From: Oscillibacter faecalis_A
GTDB taxonomy: Bacteria; Bacillota; Clostridia; Oscillospirales; Oscillospiraceae
Length of the DNA: 64,000 nt
Reading direction: 5' to 3'
NCBI RefSeq assembly: GCF_029218125.1
Contig: NZ_JARFXX010000002.1
Coordinates: 62,001 to 126,000 of the forward strand
Numbering within the stretch: the stretch's first letter is position 1; each line of letters starts with the position of its first letter. A program made the position numbers and the translations under genes. Shown here one piece after another: positions 16,399 to 25,300 of the stretch. The notes under the pieces are model-generated. The model was not told where the DNA came from and did no database searches. It was given only the letters and a program-made list of their open reading frames with translations.

Positions 16399-17328
16399 TC
16401 AAGAGGCAGTATTTTTGTCCGGACGGGTCAGCAGGAAAATGGTGCTGATGATGGCGGCAAAGCCGATGAGGTCCGTCCCGGAAAAGGAGGTCCCCAGCCA
16501 CAAAACGGAAAACACCGTAGCGGACAGCGGCTCCGAGGAGGCCAGCATGGAGGATTTGGAGGGGCCGATATCCACGATGGACTGCATGATGAGGGAAAAG
16601 GAGACCACGGAGCCCAGCACCACAATGGCGGCCACCGCCAGCCAGCCCCGCAGGGGCAGTTGAACATCATAGCGCCAGCTCCGGCAGAGAAGGTTTAGCG
16701 TCACGGCGGCAAACGCCATGCCGAGGGCGGTGACGGTCTCCCGGTCATAGCGCTCCAAGAGCTTTGACGGCAGCATACTGTACAGTACAACGGCCCACGC
16801 TGTGGCAAGGCCCCAGAGAAGTCCGGCAGGGGAGATGACAAGCTGACCGGGCTTGCCGCCGGTGGCCAGCAGAAACGTTCCGAACAGCGCCAGAAGCAGC
16901 GCGGCGGTCTCGATTTTCGTGGGAAAGCGCCGGACACGGGCGCAGGTGATAAGCAGAATAAAAACCAGGCTCAGAGTTTGCAGAACCGTTGTGGTGGCGG
17001 CGTTGGAATAGGAAATACCCATGATATAGGCGGACTGGCAGGCCATGAGGCCGAAAATACCGTAGGCCGCCAGACACGCTACGTGCCGGTGGTCCTTCCA
17101 GATGTCCCGGCAGGCAGCGGGGTGGCGCAGCAGGGCCAGAACCGTCAGAATAATGGCGGTGAAAAACAGCCGCGTACAGGAAAGCCACAGCGGCGGCACA
17201 TGAAAATTGGAGAAAAGATATTGAGCGCAGGTGCCGGAAAAGCCCCAGAAGATACCGCCGATCACGGCGCAGAGAGAGCCCCGCAGCGCGGGAGAGATGG
17301 TCTGCTTCGTAGAAATCACCCTTATCAA
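16399..17328 (-). CDS. EamA/DMT-superfamily transporter (1)
   Basis: The 309-residue protein has ten predicted TM segments in two EamA repeats (about 14-145 and 160-300). The first has GGIFWGFSGTCAQYLF and the second LLWGLATAWAVVLYSMLP, the usual drug/metabolite exporter pattern. The substrate is unknown. The listed start is TTG 17328. A GTG three codons later (17319) is as likely, since neither has a strong ribosome site. Confidence 0.88.
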   Translation of the reverse strand: MIRVISTKQTISPALRGSLCAVIGGIFWGFSGTCAQYLFSNFHVPPLWLSCTRLFFTAIILTVLALLRHPAACRDIWKDHRHVACLAAYGIFGLMACQSAYIMGISYSNAATTTVLQTLSLVFILLITCARVRRFPTKIETAALLLALFGTFLLATGGKPGQLVISPAGLLWGLATAWAVVLYSMLPSKLLERYDRETVTALGMAFAAVTLNLLCRSWRYDVQLPLRGWLAVAAIVVLGSVVSFSLIMQSIVDIGPSKSSMLASSEPLSATVFSVLWLGTSFSGTDLIGFAAIISTIFLLTRPDKNTAS

Positions 17329-17417
17329 GTCGAAAAGTCACGGAAGCATTATAATCGGGGCGGGTGCGCCTGTCAATGAAGAACCGGCCCTCCGGGGCCG
17401 GTTTGAAATCTATTTTG

Positions 17418-18293
17418 TCAGGAAGTGATGCGCTTGAAGTTGCCGACGGTCTCATTGACCGTGGAGACATAGGCAAATGTATTGGGGAACTCCGCTAAAA
17501 TCTCCTGAAAACGGACGATCTGGTGCCGGTTCACCACGCAGATCAGCATGGAGCGGGGGGTGTGGGAATACATCCCCTGCGCCGACAGCAGCGTGACGGA
17601 GTGGTGCAGCTCTTGAATGAGCCGCTGGGAAAGGGCCTGCGGGTCCTGTGTGACGATCTCAAACTTCAGGGCGGTCTTGCCGCCCTTGAGGATGCGGTCG
17701 CTGATGCTGGAGGTGAGGTAGCAGTAGATCAGGCAGAGAATCACCGGCTCAAAGCGGTAGCCATATACGAAAAATGACAGGGCGGCCACAGAGGCGTTCA
17801 GGCAGAAAATGACCCAGACAAAGCTGGCCTCCGGGTACTTTTTCCGCACCCATGCCGCCACAATATCCGTGCCGCCGGTGGAACCGTTCTGGCGGATGAC
17901 CGTGCCGCCCACCGCTCCGCTGATGGCGCCGGCGACCATGGGGCCTAAAATGGTAGAGGTGCCGTTGTCCGTGTGATAGGCAATAGCGCTGAGGTCTATG
18001 TGCCCCAGCATTAGCGTCACAAAGGAGAATACCAGCACAAAGGCCAGATTCTTTTTCGCAAAATCCGCGTCCAGCTTTTGCCATGTCAGAAAAATCAGCG
18101 GCAGGTTCAGAAGCAGCGACAGATAGCCGATGTTGATGTGGAACAGATACTGCACCATAGTGATGAGACCGTTGAGTCCGGCAGGGGCAAAGGCGTTGGG
18201 AAATACGAACAGCTCATAGCTGAAGCCCATTAAAACGGCGGACGCCGTGACAATGAGATAGCTTTTAAGCTGCTTTTTCTGCTCATTCCGCAA
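17418..18293 (-). CDS. YitT-family membrane protein (1), DUF2179 C-terminus
   Basis: The 291-residue protein has five or six TM segments in the first 200 residues (LIVTASAVLMGFSYELFVFP onward, with GAVGGTVIRQNGSTGGTDI as the family core). A cytosolic DUF2179 ferredoxin-like domain (about 205-290) ends HQIVRFQEILAEFPNTF. The function of YitT proteins is not established; many Firmicutes carry several. I favour TTG 18293 because AAAGGAAG lies eight bases upstream. ATG 18314 lacks a site, and longer readings cross the terminator of the upstream gene. A second family member lies at 31409. Confidence 0.85.
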   Translation of the reverse strand: MRNEQKKQLKSYLIVTASAVLMGFSYELFVFPNAFAPAGLNGLITMVQYLFHINIGYLSLLLNLPLIFLTWQKLDADFAKKNLAFVLVFSFVTLMLGHIDLSAIAYHTDNGTSTILGPMVAGAISGAVGGTVIRQNGSTGGTDIVAAWVRKKYPEASFVWVIFCLNASVAALSFFVYGYRFEPVILCLIYCYLTSSISDRILKGGKTALKFEIVTQDPQALSQRLIQELHHSVTLLSAQGMYSHTPRSMLICVVNRHQIVRFQEILAEFPNTFAYVSTVNETVGNFKRITS

Positions 18294-18442
18294 GGGAAAC
18301 ACTTCCTTTGGCATTGGTTTGGAACGGCGTTCCAGCCACGGAGTATACGCCCATTTTGCCAAAAATGCAAGAAATCTTGCAAAAATAAGTGAAAAATGCA
18401 AGAAAACTTTTGCAACCTGCAAAATGCCCGCCAAAATGCCGG

Positions 18443-18489
18443 AAAACAAAAAAGCGCCGCCCGGAAATGAAGACTCCGGGCGGCGCTTT
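18443..18489 (-). terminator. Terminator after the phosphohexomutase gene
   Basis: A 14-bp inverted repeat AAAGCGCCGCCCGG (18451-18464 with 18476-18489) is followed leftward by a T-rich run (complement of 18443-18453). Confidence 0.85.
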
Positions 18490-18511
18490 ACCAATTTGCG
18501 AGGAAAAAAGC

Positions 18512-20239
18512 TCAGGGCTTCAGGGCGGCGACCCATCTGCCGTACTTTTCGATGTTGGCGGCGGCCTCTGCCGCGTCCGCACCCTGTGTCAGAATATAGA
18601 CCTTGATCTTCGGTTCCGTGCCGGAGGGACGGACCAGAATCACTGTCCCATCGGCCAGTTCGTAGCGCAGCACGTTGGAGCCGGAAAGCTCCATGCGGCT
18701 CTTGGCCCCGGTGGCGCAGTCGATGACGCTACCATCGGTATAATCCTTGCGGACCGTTACCTTCACGCCGCTGATCTCCGTCGGGGGATTGGCGCGGAGG
18801 TCCGCCATGAGCTTTGCCATGTCCCGGAGACCGTCCAGACCGGGCATCACCAGATTGTGGGTCTTTTCAGCGTAGTAGCCGTACTTTTCATACAGAGCGT
18901 TCAGCGCGTCAAAGAGGGTCATGCCCTGCGCGTAGTACCATGCCGCCATCTCCGTCAGGAGCATGGAGGCCGTGACCGCGTCCTTATCCCGGACGTAATC
19001 GCCCAGCATATAGCCGTAGGACTCCTCGTAAGAGAAAATGACCTTCCCCTCACCGCTGGCCTCCAGCGCGTTCTTCTTTTCCGCCATGAATTTGAAGCCG
19101 GTGAAGGTATCGAAGCACTTTACGCCATTGCTCTCCGCTACTTTCCGGGCCATTTCCGTGGTCACAATGGTTTTAAGAGCCACCGGTTTTTCCGGCAGCT
19201 TGCCGGCACGTTTCATGGCGCCGATGAGGTAATCCAGCAGCAGCACGCCGGTCTGATTACCGGTGACGGGCTGGAACTCTCCGTCATGGTTTCGCACCAT
19301 GATGCCGACACGGTCGCTGTCCGGGTCCGTGCCGAGGATGAAGTCCACATCGTTTTTCTTGGCAAGGTCAATGGCCAGATAAAAGCCCTCCGGGTTTTCC
19401 GGGTTGGGGGAGACCACCGTGGGGAAGTTCCCGTCAATGACCATCTGCTCCGGCACGCAGATCAAATGCTTGATTCCCAGCGTCTCCAGTGCCTCCGGCA
19501 CCAGCTTGTAGCCGCAGCCGTGGAACGGCGTGTAGACCAGCTTGAATTTGTCTGCCACCCGGGCAACGGTCTCCCGGTCATTGATCATGGCTGTGACATG
19601 GGCCATGAATTTGCGGTCGGTCTCATCGCCCATGGTCTCAATAAGGCCCGCCTTCACGGCCTCGTCAAAGGCCATGCGCTTTACGCCATCAAAAATATCG
19701 ATCTGTGTCAGCTCCTTGGCAATCGCCTCGGCATGGTGGGGCGGAAGCTGTGCACCGTCGGACCAGTAGACCTTGTAGCCGTTGTACTCCTTGGGATTAT
19801 GGCTGGCAGTGACGTTGATGCCCGCCTGACAGCCGTATTCCCGCACGGCAAAGCTCAGCTCCGGCGTGGGCCGCAGGGATTCAAAAATGCGGACATGGAT
19901 GCCGTTGGCAGCACAGACCTCGGCGGCGGCCCGGGCAAACTCCATGGAGTGATTGCGGCAGTCCATGCAGATTGCCACGCCCCGGCGCTTGCCCTCCTCG
20001 CCCTCGGCGGCGATGACGTTGGCAAAGCCCTGTGTAGCCCAGCGAATCACATGGATATTCATGTTGTGCAGACCTGTGTACATGGTCCCCCGGAGCCCGG
20101 CGGTGCCGAATTCCAGCGGGCCGAAGAACCGGCTTTCAATCTCCTTGGGGTCATTCCGAAGGGCCTCCAGCTCGGCGTGCTCGGCCGGAGAGAGGGCAGG
20201 GCTGCGAAGCCACTTTTCGTATTCCTGCATGAAATCCAT
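18512..20239 (-). CDS. pgcA: Alpha-phosphoglucomutase / phosphomannomutase (PgcA-like)
   Basis: The 575-residue enzyme interconverts hexose-1- and hexose-6-phosphates, feeding cell-envelope sugar nucleotides. The four-domain signature is visible: substrate-entry FGTAGLRG (about 45), phosphoserine loop TASHNPKEYNGYKVY (about 140), metal loop GTDPDSDRVG (about 300), sugar loop SYEESYGY (about 400) and phosphate-binding RPSGTEPKIKVY near the C-terminus. ATG 20239 has AAGGAGG eight bases upstream. The length fits the 560-580-residue PgcA subfamily. It is the last gene of the murA-walJ-rlmH run. Confidence 0.92.
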   Translation of the reverse strand: MDFMQEYEKWLRSPALSPAEHAELEALRNDPKEIESRFFGPLEFGTAGLRGTMYTGLHNMNIHVIRWATQGFANVIAAEGEEGKRRGVAICMDCRNHSMEFARAAAEVCAANGIHVRIFESLRPTPELSFAVREYGCQAGINVTASHNPKEYNGYKVYWSDGAQLPPHHAEAIAKELTQIDIFDGVKRMAFDEAVKAGLIETMGDETDRKFMAHVTAMINDRETVARVADKFKLVYTPFHGCGYKLVPEALETLGIKHLICVPEQMVIDGNFPTVVSPNPENPEGFYLAIDLAKKNDVDFILGTDPDSDRVGIMVRNHDGEFQPVTGNQTGVLLLDYLIGAMKRAGKLPEKPVALKTIVTTEMARKVAESNGVKCFDTFTGFKFMAEKKNALEASGEGKVIFSYEESYGYMLGDYVRDKDAVTASMLLTEMAAWYYAQGMTLFDALNALYEKYGYYAEKTHNLVMPGLDGLRDMAKLMADLRANPPTEISGVKVTVRKDYTDGSVIDCATGAKSRMELSGSNVLRYELADGTVILVRPSGTEPKIKVYILTQGADAAEAAANIEKYGRWVAALKP

Positions 20240-20307
20240 TTGCAGTACCTCCTTATAGATATAAACAAATTGATAGGAAAACGGCAAATAATAAAAAACC
20301 GGCGCGT

Positions 20308-20790
20308 CTACTTATGGTATTTGCTTCCGGCGTTGATTTGGTAGGCCCGGTAGATCTGCTCCAAGAGCATGACCCGCAGCAGGTGATGGGGAAAGGTCAT
20401 GGGGGACATGGACAGCCGCAGATCGGCCTGCTGTTTCAGAGAGGGGTGCATCCCGTAGGAGCTGCCGATGAGGAAGACGATGTGTCCGGCACCCCGGGCG
20501 GCGGCCTCCGCAAGATAGCGGGCCAGCGCCTCGCTGGAGCGTTCCTGTCCCTCTACGCACATGGCGATGAGCAGACATCCGGCAGGCAGCTTTGCCCGCA
20601 CGGCATCGGCCTCTCGGGCCAGCGCCGCCTCGATCTGGGCAGGGGAGGGAGACTCCGGCAGCCGTTCCTCCGGCAGCTCCAAAATTGTCAGCGTGCAGAA
20701 GCGGCTCAGCCGCTTGGCGTATTCCGCTGCGGCGTCCAGATAAAATTTTTCCTTCAGCTTTCCCGTGCAGATGATCGTCACCTTTTGCAT
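20308..20790 (-). CDS. rlmH: 23S rRNA (pseudouridine1915-N3)-methyltransferase RlmH
   Basis: This 160-residue SPOUT methyltransferase modifies 23S rRNA helix 69 in assembled ribosomes. The start MQKVTIICTGKLKEKFY and the trefoil-knot region GHIVFLIGSSYGMHPSL, followed by LRLSMSPMTFPHHLLRVMLLEQIYRA, are diagnostic. Length matches the family (about 159). AGGAGG precedes ATG 20790, and the start overlaps the end of the WalJ gene by 13 bases. In many Firmicutes this gene sits next to the walRK/walJ cluster, as here. Confidence 0.97.
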   Translation of the reverse strand: MQKVTIICTGKLKEKFYLDAAAEYAKRLSRFCTLTILELPEERLPESPSPAQIEAALAREADAVRAKLPAGCLLIAMCVEGQERSSEALARYLAEAAARGAGHIVFLIGSSYGMHPSLKQQADLRLSMSPMTFPHHLLRVMLLEQIYRAYQINAGSKYHK

Positions 20791-21572
20791 ACGGCCCTCC
20801 TGTGAGCGGTGTGGCACGGCCCGGTGCACTCCCGGGGCGCCACGGATACCGGCAGGGACAGCCCCGCGGCCTCCAGCGCCGCTGTGACCGCGTTCAGCGC
20901 CATGGCCGGGGTGTTATTGTCGCGGCTCAGGTGCGCCAGCACCAGCTCAGAGGCGCCTGCCTCCGCCAGCGTGACCGCAAGGCGGGCGGCATCCTCGTTG
21001 CTCAGGTGTCCCTCCGGCCCTAAAATGCGCTGCTTGAGGGAGTAGGGATACGGCCCGGAGCACAGCGCCTCAACATCGTGGTTGGCCTCTATGATGGCAA
21101 GGTCCACCCCCGGCAGCAGGTCCAGCGCTTCATCGGTAACATAGCCGGTGTCCGTAAGGAAGCCGATGCTGCCATCCTCCGTGTCGAACCGCCAGCCGCA
21201 GGAGCCGGGGGAATCGTGGGAGGTGGGAATCGGCGTGACGCTTACGCCCAAAAGGCGCGTGGGGCAGTCGATGGCCATAAGACGGGCGTCAATGTCCGTC
21301 AACCGGTAGCGCAGCTCCCGGCAGGCGCGGGCCGTGGCAAAAATGGGGCAGGCCGTTTTCTTCAAAAGCGTTCCCATACCGGAAATATGGTCGGAATGGG
21401 TGTGGGTTATAAAAATAGCGTCCAGCTCTGCCGGGGATAGGCTCAGCGCCTTCAGCGCGGCGGTGATGCGGCGGCAGGAAATGCCGGCGTCAATCAGAAA
21501 CGAAGCGCCATCGCAGGAAAGCAGGGCGGCATTGCCGGAGGAGCCGCTGGCAAGGGTATGTACGGTGGTCAA
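20778..21572 (-). CDS. walJ: WalJ/YycJ-type metallo-beta-lactamase-fold hydrolase
   Basis: The 264-residue protein starts at TTG with GAGGT seven bases upstream (product LTTVHTLASGSSGNAALL). The metal motif FITHTHSDHISG (HxHxDH), the Asp in FLTDTGYVTDE and the His in IEANHDVEAL form the two-metal site of the MBL-fold YycJ family, linked to cell-wall and DNA-repair homeostasis as part of the WalRK regulon. Gene order with MurA, RlmH and nearby WalRK supports the name. Confidence 0.9.
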   Translation of the reverse strand: MTTVHTLASGSSGNAALLSCDGASFLIDAGISCRRITAALKALSLSPAELDAIFITHTHSDHISGMGTLLKKTACPIFATARACRELRYRLTDIDARLMAIDCPTRLLGVSVTPIPTSHDSPGSCGWRFDTEDGSIGFLTDTGYVTDEALDLLPGVDLAIIEANHDVEALCSGPYPYSLKQRILGPEGHLSNEDAARLAVTLAEAGASELVLAHLSRDNNTPAMALNAVTAALEAAGLSLPVSVAPRECTGPCHTAHRRAVCKR

Positions 21573-21599
21573 GAAAAATACCTCGCTTTGTATAATGAA

Positions 21600-21655
21600 A
21601 AAACGTCCGCCGGGGAGCGCGCCGGTCAAGGCCGGCACACTCCCTGACGGACGTA
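21600..21655 (-). terminator. Hairpin between murA and walJ
   Basis: ACGTCCG at 21603-21609 and CGGACGT near 21650 bracket a GC-rich stem (CGCGCCGG/CCGGC). The leftward side runs into TTTTTT (complement of about 21597-21602). It could partly terminate murA transcription and so uncouple the walJ-rlmH pair. Confidence 0.6.
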
Positions 21656-21659
21656 GGGT

Positions 21660-22961
21660 TCAACAGATTTGTGCGGTGGGCAGGGAGCTTTCATCCGGCT
21701 CGTCTATGGCGCGGATGTCCGCGCCCAGTGCCCGGAGCTTTCCGATGATGTCCTCATAGCCGCGCTCAATATACTGCACGTTGGAAATCTCACTTTCCCC
21801 CTGTGCGGCCAGAGCGGCAATGACCATGGCGGCACCGGCCCGCAGGTCATAGGCCTGAATGGGGGCGCCGGTGAGCTTTTCCACGCCCTCCACCACGGCG
21901 GTCTTGTCATCCACCTGAATGTGGGCGCCCATGCGCTTGAGCTCGTCCACATAGCGGTAGCGGCTGCTCCAAACGCTCTCCGTTACCAGACTGGTGCCCT
22001 CGGCCAGAGACAGCACTGTGGTCATCTGGGGCTGCATATCCGTGGGGAAGCCGGGATAGGGCAGTGTTTTGATGTTAGCCCGCTTCAGCCGATGGGTACG
22101 GCGGACCAGCAGCGTGTCATCCCGTTCCTCCACCTCAACGCCGCACTCCTGCAATTTTGCGGTGATGCAGTCCATGTGCTTGGGGATGATATTCTTGACA
22201 AGGACCTGTCCGCCGGTGGCGGCCACAGCGGCCATATAGGTGCCGGCTTCAATCTGGTCGGGGATGATGGCGTAGGAGCCGCCGGTGAGACGGTCCACGC
22301 CGCGAATTTTAATGGTGTCCGTACCGGCGGCGCGGATATCGGCGCCCATGGAGTTGAGGAAGTTGGCAAGGTCAACGATGTGCGGCTCCTTGGCGGCGTT
22401 TTCAATCACGGTGTCGCCCTTGGCCAATACGGCGGCCATCATGATGTTCATGGTGGCGCCGACGGACACGACATCCAGATAGATGTTGGCGCCGGTGAGG
22501 CAGCCGGACTCCACGGAGGCATTGATGTAGCCCCCCTCGGTGGTAACGCCGGCGCCCAGCGCGCAAAAGCCCTTTACGTGCTGGTCAATGGGGCGGACGC
22601 CGCCGAAATTGCAGCCGCCGGGCATGGCGACCTCGGCTCTGCCGAAGCGCCCCAGCAGCGCGCCGATGAGATAGTAGGACGCCCGTAGCTTCCGGCTGAG
22701 CTCGTAGGAGGTGCGGGTGGTGTGGATATGGCGGCTGTCGATTTCCACCGTATGACGGTTGATGGTGCGGATGGAGGCGCCCAACTGCTCCAAAATCTTC
22801 AGAATCGCCGTTACATCGGAAATTTGGGGGATATTTTCAATGCGGCAGACACCGTCTACCAAAATAGCGGCAGGAATGATGGCAACGGCGGCGTTCTTCG
22901 CGCCGCTGATCTCCACCTCGCCGAACAGGGGCTTACCGCCGTGAACGATATATTTTGTCAA
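21660..22961 (-). CDS. murA: UDP-N-acetylglucosamine 1-carboxyvinyltransferase
   Basis: The 433-residue enzyme transfers enolpyruvate from PEP to UDP-GlcNAc, the first committed step of peptidoglycan synthesis in the cytosol. SGAKNAAVAIIPAAIL gives the N-terminal Lys and Asn, PGGCNFGGVRPID holds the catalytic, fosfomycin-reactive Cys at about 117, and the EPT double-barrel repeats follow. The residue pair after Cys (NF rather than the common AI) is unusual but lies in a variable spot. The 433-residue length is normal. It sits between the WalRK-YycHI genes and walJ-rlmH. Confidence 0.96.
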   Translation of the reverse strand: MTKYIVHGGKPLFGEVEISGAKNAAVAIIPAAILVDGVCRIENIPQISDVTAILKILEQLGASIRTINRHTVEIDSRHIHTTRTSYELSRKLRASYYLIGALLGRFGRAEVAMPGGCNFGGVRPIDQHVKGFCALGAGVTTEGGYINASVESGCLTGANIYLDVVSVGATMNIMMAAVLAKGDTVIENAAKEPHIVDLANFLNSMGADIRAAGTDTIKIRGVDRLTGGSYAIIPDQIEAGTYMAAVAATGGQVLVKNIIPKHMDCITAKLQECGVEVEERDDTLLVRRTHRLKRANIKTLPYPGFPTDMQPQMTTVLSLAEGTSLVTESVWSSRYRYVDELKRMGAHIQVDDKTAVVEGVEKLTGAPIQAYDLRAGAAMVIAALAAQGESEISNVQYIERGYEDIIGKLRALGADIRAIDEPDESSLPTAQIC

Positions 22962-23186
22962 GCTCGTGACCTCGTTTCAAGGTAATATACGCATGGAACA
23001 GCCTTGTCTCGGGAATAGCGTTCCCTTTGATGCGGCTCATCATGCAGAGGAACAGTCCTCATTTGAAAAAAGCAGAAAATCCCACTTTGATATTCTCATG
23101 ACAGTATAGCATATCGCTTTGTAAAAAGCAAATCATTCATTGAAAACCGTCCGAAATTTTCCAAACCGCGCATTTTTCAGTCGGTC
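22962..23186. other. Intergenic gap yycI to murA
   Basis: This 225-base gap carries no recognised gene. A leftward frame of 35 codons exists (ATG near 23038, ending inside murA) but has only a weak ribosome site and no known similarity. A TATAGCATA-like AT-rich stretch at about 23100-23120 could hold a murA promoter. Confidence 0.4.
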
Positions 23187-23996
23187 TCATGCCCTGCGGA
23201 CGGTGCCGGATATGCAGTTTACATAAAAGATGGCCGTGTCCGTGACGATCTGCCACGAGGGGACCAGCGTCATAGAGGCCGCGGCCGTGTTCTGCAGCTC
23301 GTAGCACAGGCTGATCTCCGTAATGGCGGAGACAACGGAGCTGGACTCATGGCGCATCTGCTGAAAAGCAATCAGGGCGGCGAAGGCGGTGAGAGGCTCC
23401 GTATCCGAGGCCGTTTCCACGGCAGTGTCCGGCAATAGGGAGCCGCTGACGGTCATAACGCTTCCGTGGTCAATGGTAAAGGTAATAGAGCCATTGAAAA
23501 CAGGTGCGCGGTTCCACAGCCGCACGGCGGCGGCGGTCCCGCTGCCGGTATCGTCCAGTGTAAACACCGGCTCGGAGTAGGAAAATTCCTCGCAAAAATC
23601 CCGGCAGAAATCCTCGGCGCTGCCCTGAGAGAGCGTCCCGGCGGCGTCAAAGCTGCCGATGTCCCGGAAGATCGCCGCGCCCCGGGCGGTGCTGTACGTG
23701 TAAATGCCGCCGCCCTGTGAGGCCCCCTCCGGGGTTTCCCCCAAAAGATAGGCCGCCACCTTTTTTTCCAGTGCCTCGTCCCGTGTCAGCGTATAAACAG
23801 ACACGGCGGTATCCTCCGGTATCAGGGCAGGGTCCAGCTCCATTCCGTCAGCGGCGAACAGAGCCACCAGCTCCTGCTGCTGGGTGCGGCGGGCAGTGCG
23901 GGCGCCGGAGCCGCGGATGGACAGCGCCGCCAGCAAAAAGGCGTTCAGCAGCGCTAAAATCAATATGATGATGTTCTTTAGACGATAGCGCTCCAA
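23187..23996 (-). CDS. yycI: YycI-like WalK-regulating membrane protein
   Basis: The 269-residue protein has one N-terminal TM (about 8-27, IIILILALLNAFLLAAL) and an extracellular domain. YycI and YycH form a membrane complex with the WalK kinase. The C-terminal domain (LVPSWQIVTDTAIFYVNCISG) matches the YycH/YycI fold. It starts at TTG with AGGAAG 11 bases upstream. It lies directly downstream of yycH in the walR-walK-yycH-yycI order. Sequence similarity alone would be weak, so the name rests on both fold cues and position. Confidence 0.82.
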   Translation of the reverse strand: MERYRLKNIIILILALLNAFLLAALSIRGSGARTARRTQQQELVALFAADGMELDPALIPEDTAVSVYTLTRDEALEKKVAAYLLGETPEGASQGGGIYTYSTARGAAIFRDIGSFDAAGTLSQGSAEDFCRDFCEEFSYSEPVFTLDDTGSGTAAAVRLWNRAPVFNGSITFTIDHGSVMTVSGSLLPDTAVETASDTEPLTAFAALIAFQQMRHESSSVVSAITEISLCYELQNTAAASMTLVPSWQIVTDTAIFYVNCISGTVRRA

Positions 23997-24028
23997 ACGG
24001 CTCTCACTTCCTTACATAGAAACTTACG

Positions 24029-25276
24029 TCAGTCCGCCAGCCACACGGCGGATAGGGGATACGTCCCGGCGTCGGCATAGCCGATGGACAGCTCGGCCCC
24101 GTCCTGCCGTTCGGCAATGGCCATGGCCTGCCGTAGCGGCAGCAGAGCGGAGGAACCGTCCTCAAGGTACAGCATGGGCCGCAGGGACAGCGTGGAGATG
24201 ATATTGCCGGTGAGGATGATCTCGGCGGCGGCAGAGCCATCGGCAAAATGAATCGGCACGCCGTTGAACTGATAGGAGAAGGTCAGATGCGTTTCGCTCT
24301 CAGTCCGGCGGAAGGCGGACAGATAGAGCGTGGTCTCCCCGCCCTCCGGCAAAAGCTGCTCCAGCAGCGCAAGAGCGCCGCTGACCGCCTCGCTGGCAGA
24401 GGGGACAGTCCCGCTGCCCTCCACCGTCAGAGCGGCTTCGCCGCCGCTGCTGTAGGAAAGGGCGCCGCTGCTGCCAAGACGGATGACCCGGTCCCCCTCC
24501 ACAATGACCTCCGCGCCGCCGGAATCCACATAGCGGGAGTTTGTGTGGGGATTGAAGCCCAGCGCGGTCAGCAGCGTTTCCGTGGATACTGCCGCGTCAC
24601 CGGCGGTGAGTTGAGGCAGCTCCGGCAGCGGGTCGGGGAACAGGGAAAGAGGCGCCAGATGCTGACCGGCTTCTTCTTCAAAAGCAAAGGTGGAGACACC
24701 AAAATCAAACTGCTCCAGCACCTCCTGCAAGGCGGAGCGCTGCACGGCGGTGGCGCACTGATAATAGCGGCTCCCGCCGTCCCACAGCAAAAGGATGACC
24801 TGCTCCCCCTGCTCTGCGGCGGCTAAGCCGCGCACGGTCAGAGAAAGGTCCGTTTCCGCCCCCATGAGGTCCGATAGATACTCCACAGGCAGGGCGGAGA
24901 GAAAATCGCAGTAAACGGAGGGGGTTTCCAGCGCGGCGCGGAAGACGGCCCAAGAGGAATCCGACAGACTCCGGGCGGAGCCGATGACCTCACGCAGCAG
25001 TGTCTTCACCGGTGTAAATTCCTCACCGCCGGTGGTCAGGGACACGCTGCCGTATCGGCCGTACTCGCCGGAGACCGCCAGCCGCACCGGGGCAAGGAGG
25101 CGGTCGGACAGAGCCGTGTCCGTTTCGCCGCTGCCGATGGGCGCGGTGAGGTGCTGCCAATAGCCGCTGCCGGCAGCGGCCCCCAACTGGAAAAACTGCG
25201 TCCGGGAAAACAGGAAAACGGCCGACAGCGTCAAAAGCGTGATGGTGATATTTTGAATAAAGTCCCGGTGACGCAT
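24029..25276 (-). CDS. yycH: YycH-like WalK-regulating membrane protein
   Basis: The 415-residue protein has a short cytosolic start (MRHRDFIQNITI), a single TM (about 9-27) and a large outside portion. The late segment TESETHLTFSYQFNGVPIHF resembles the second YycH-fold domain. It works with YycI to tune WalK activity in the membrane. ATG has AAAGGAG nine bases upstream. It sits 25 bases downstream of walK. High Glu/Ala/Ser content and weak conservation are normal for the family. Confidence 0.82.
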   Translation of the reverse strand: MRHRDFIQNITITLLTLSAVFLFSRTQFFQLGAAAGSGYWQHLTAPIGSGETDTALSDRLLAPVRLAVSGEYGRYGSVSLTTGGEEFTPVKTLLREVIGSARSLSDSSWAVFRAALETPSVYCDFLSALPVEYLSDLMGAETDLSLTVRGLAAAEQGEQVILLLWDGGSRYYQCATAVQRSALQEVLEQFDFGVSTFAFEEEAGQHLAPLSLFPDPLPELPQLTAGDAAVSTETLLTALGFNPHTNSRYVDSGGAEVIVEGDRVIRLGSSGALSYSSGGEAALTVEGSGTVPSASEAVSGALALLEQLLPEGGETTLYLSAFRRTESETHLTFSYQFNGVPIHFADGSAAAEIILTGNIISTLSLRPMLYLEDGSSALLPLRQAMAIAERQDGAELSIGYADAGTYPLSAVWLAD

Positions 25277-25300
25277 ATTCGCCCGCTCCTTTCCTGAAAA

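Noticed and set aside
18389..20344. 650-codon plus-strand frame over the phosphohexomutase gene
   Set aside because: It is antisense to a gene with complete phosphohexomutase motifs; it arises from high-GC codon bias and has no start signal.
22962..23040. 35-codon leftward frame before murA as a gene
   Set aside because: The ribosome site is weak, the frame runs into murA and it has no similarity; kept only as a note in the gap entry.
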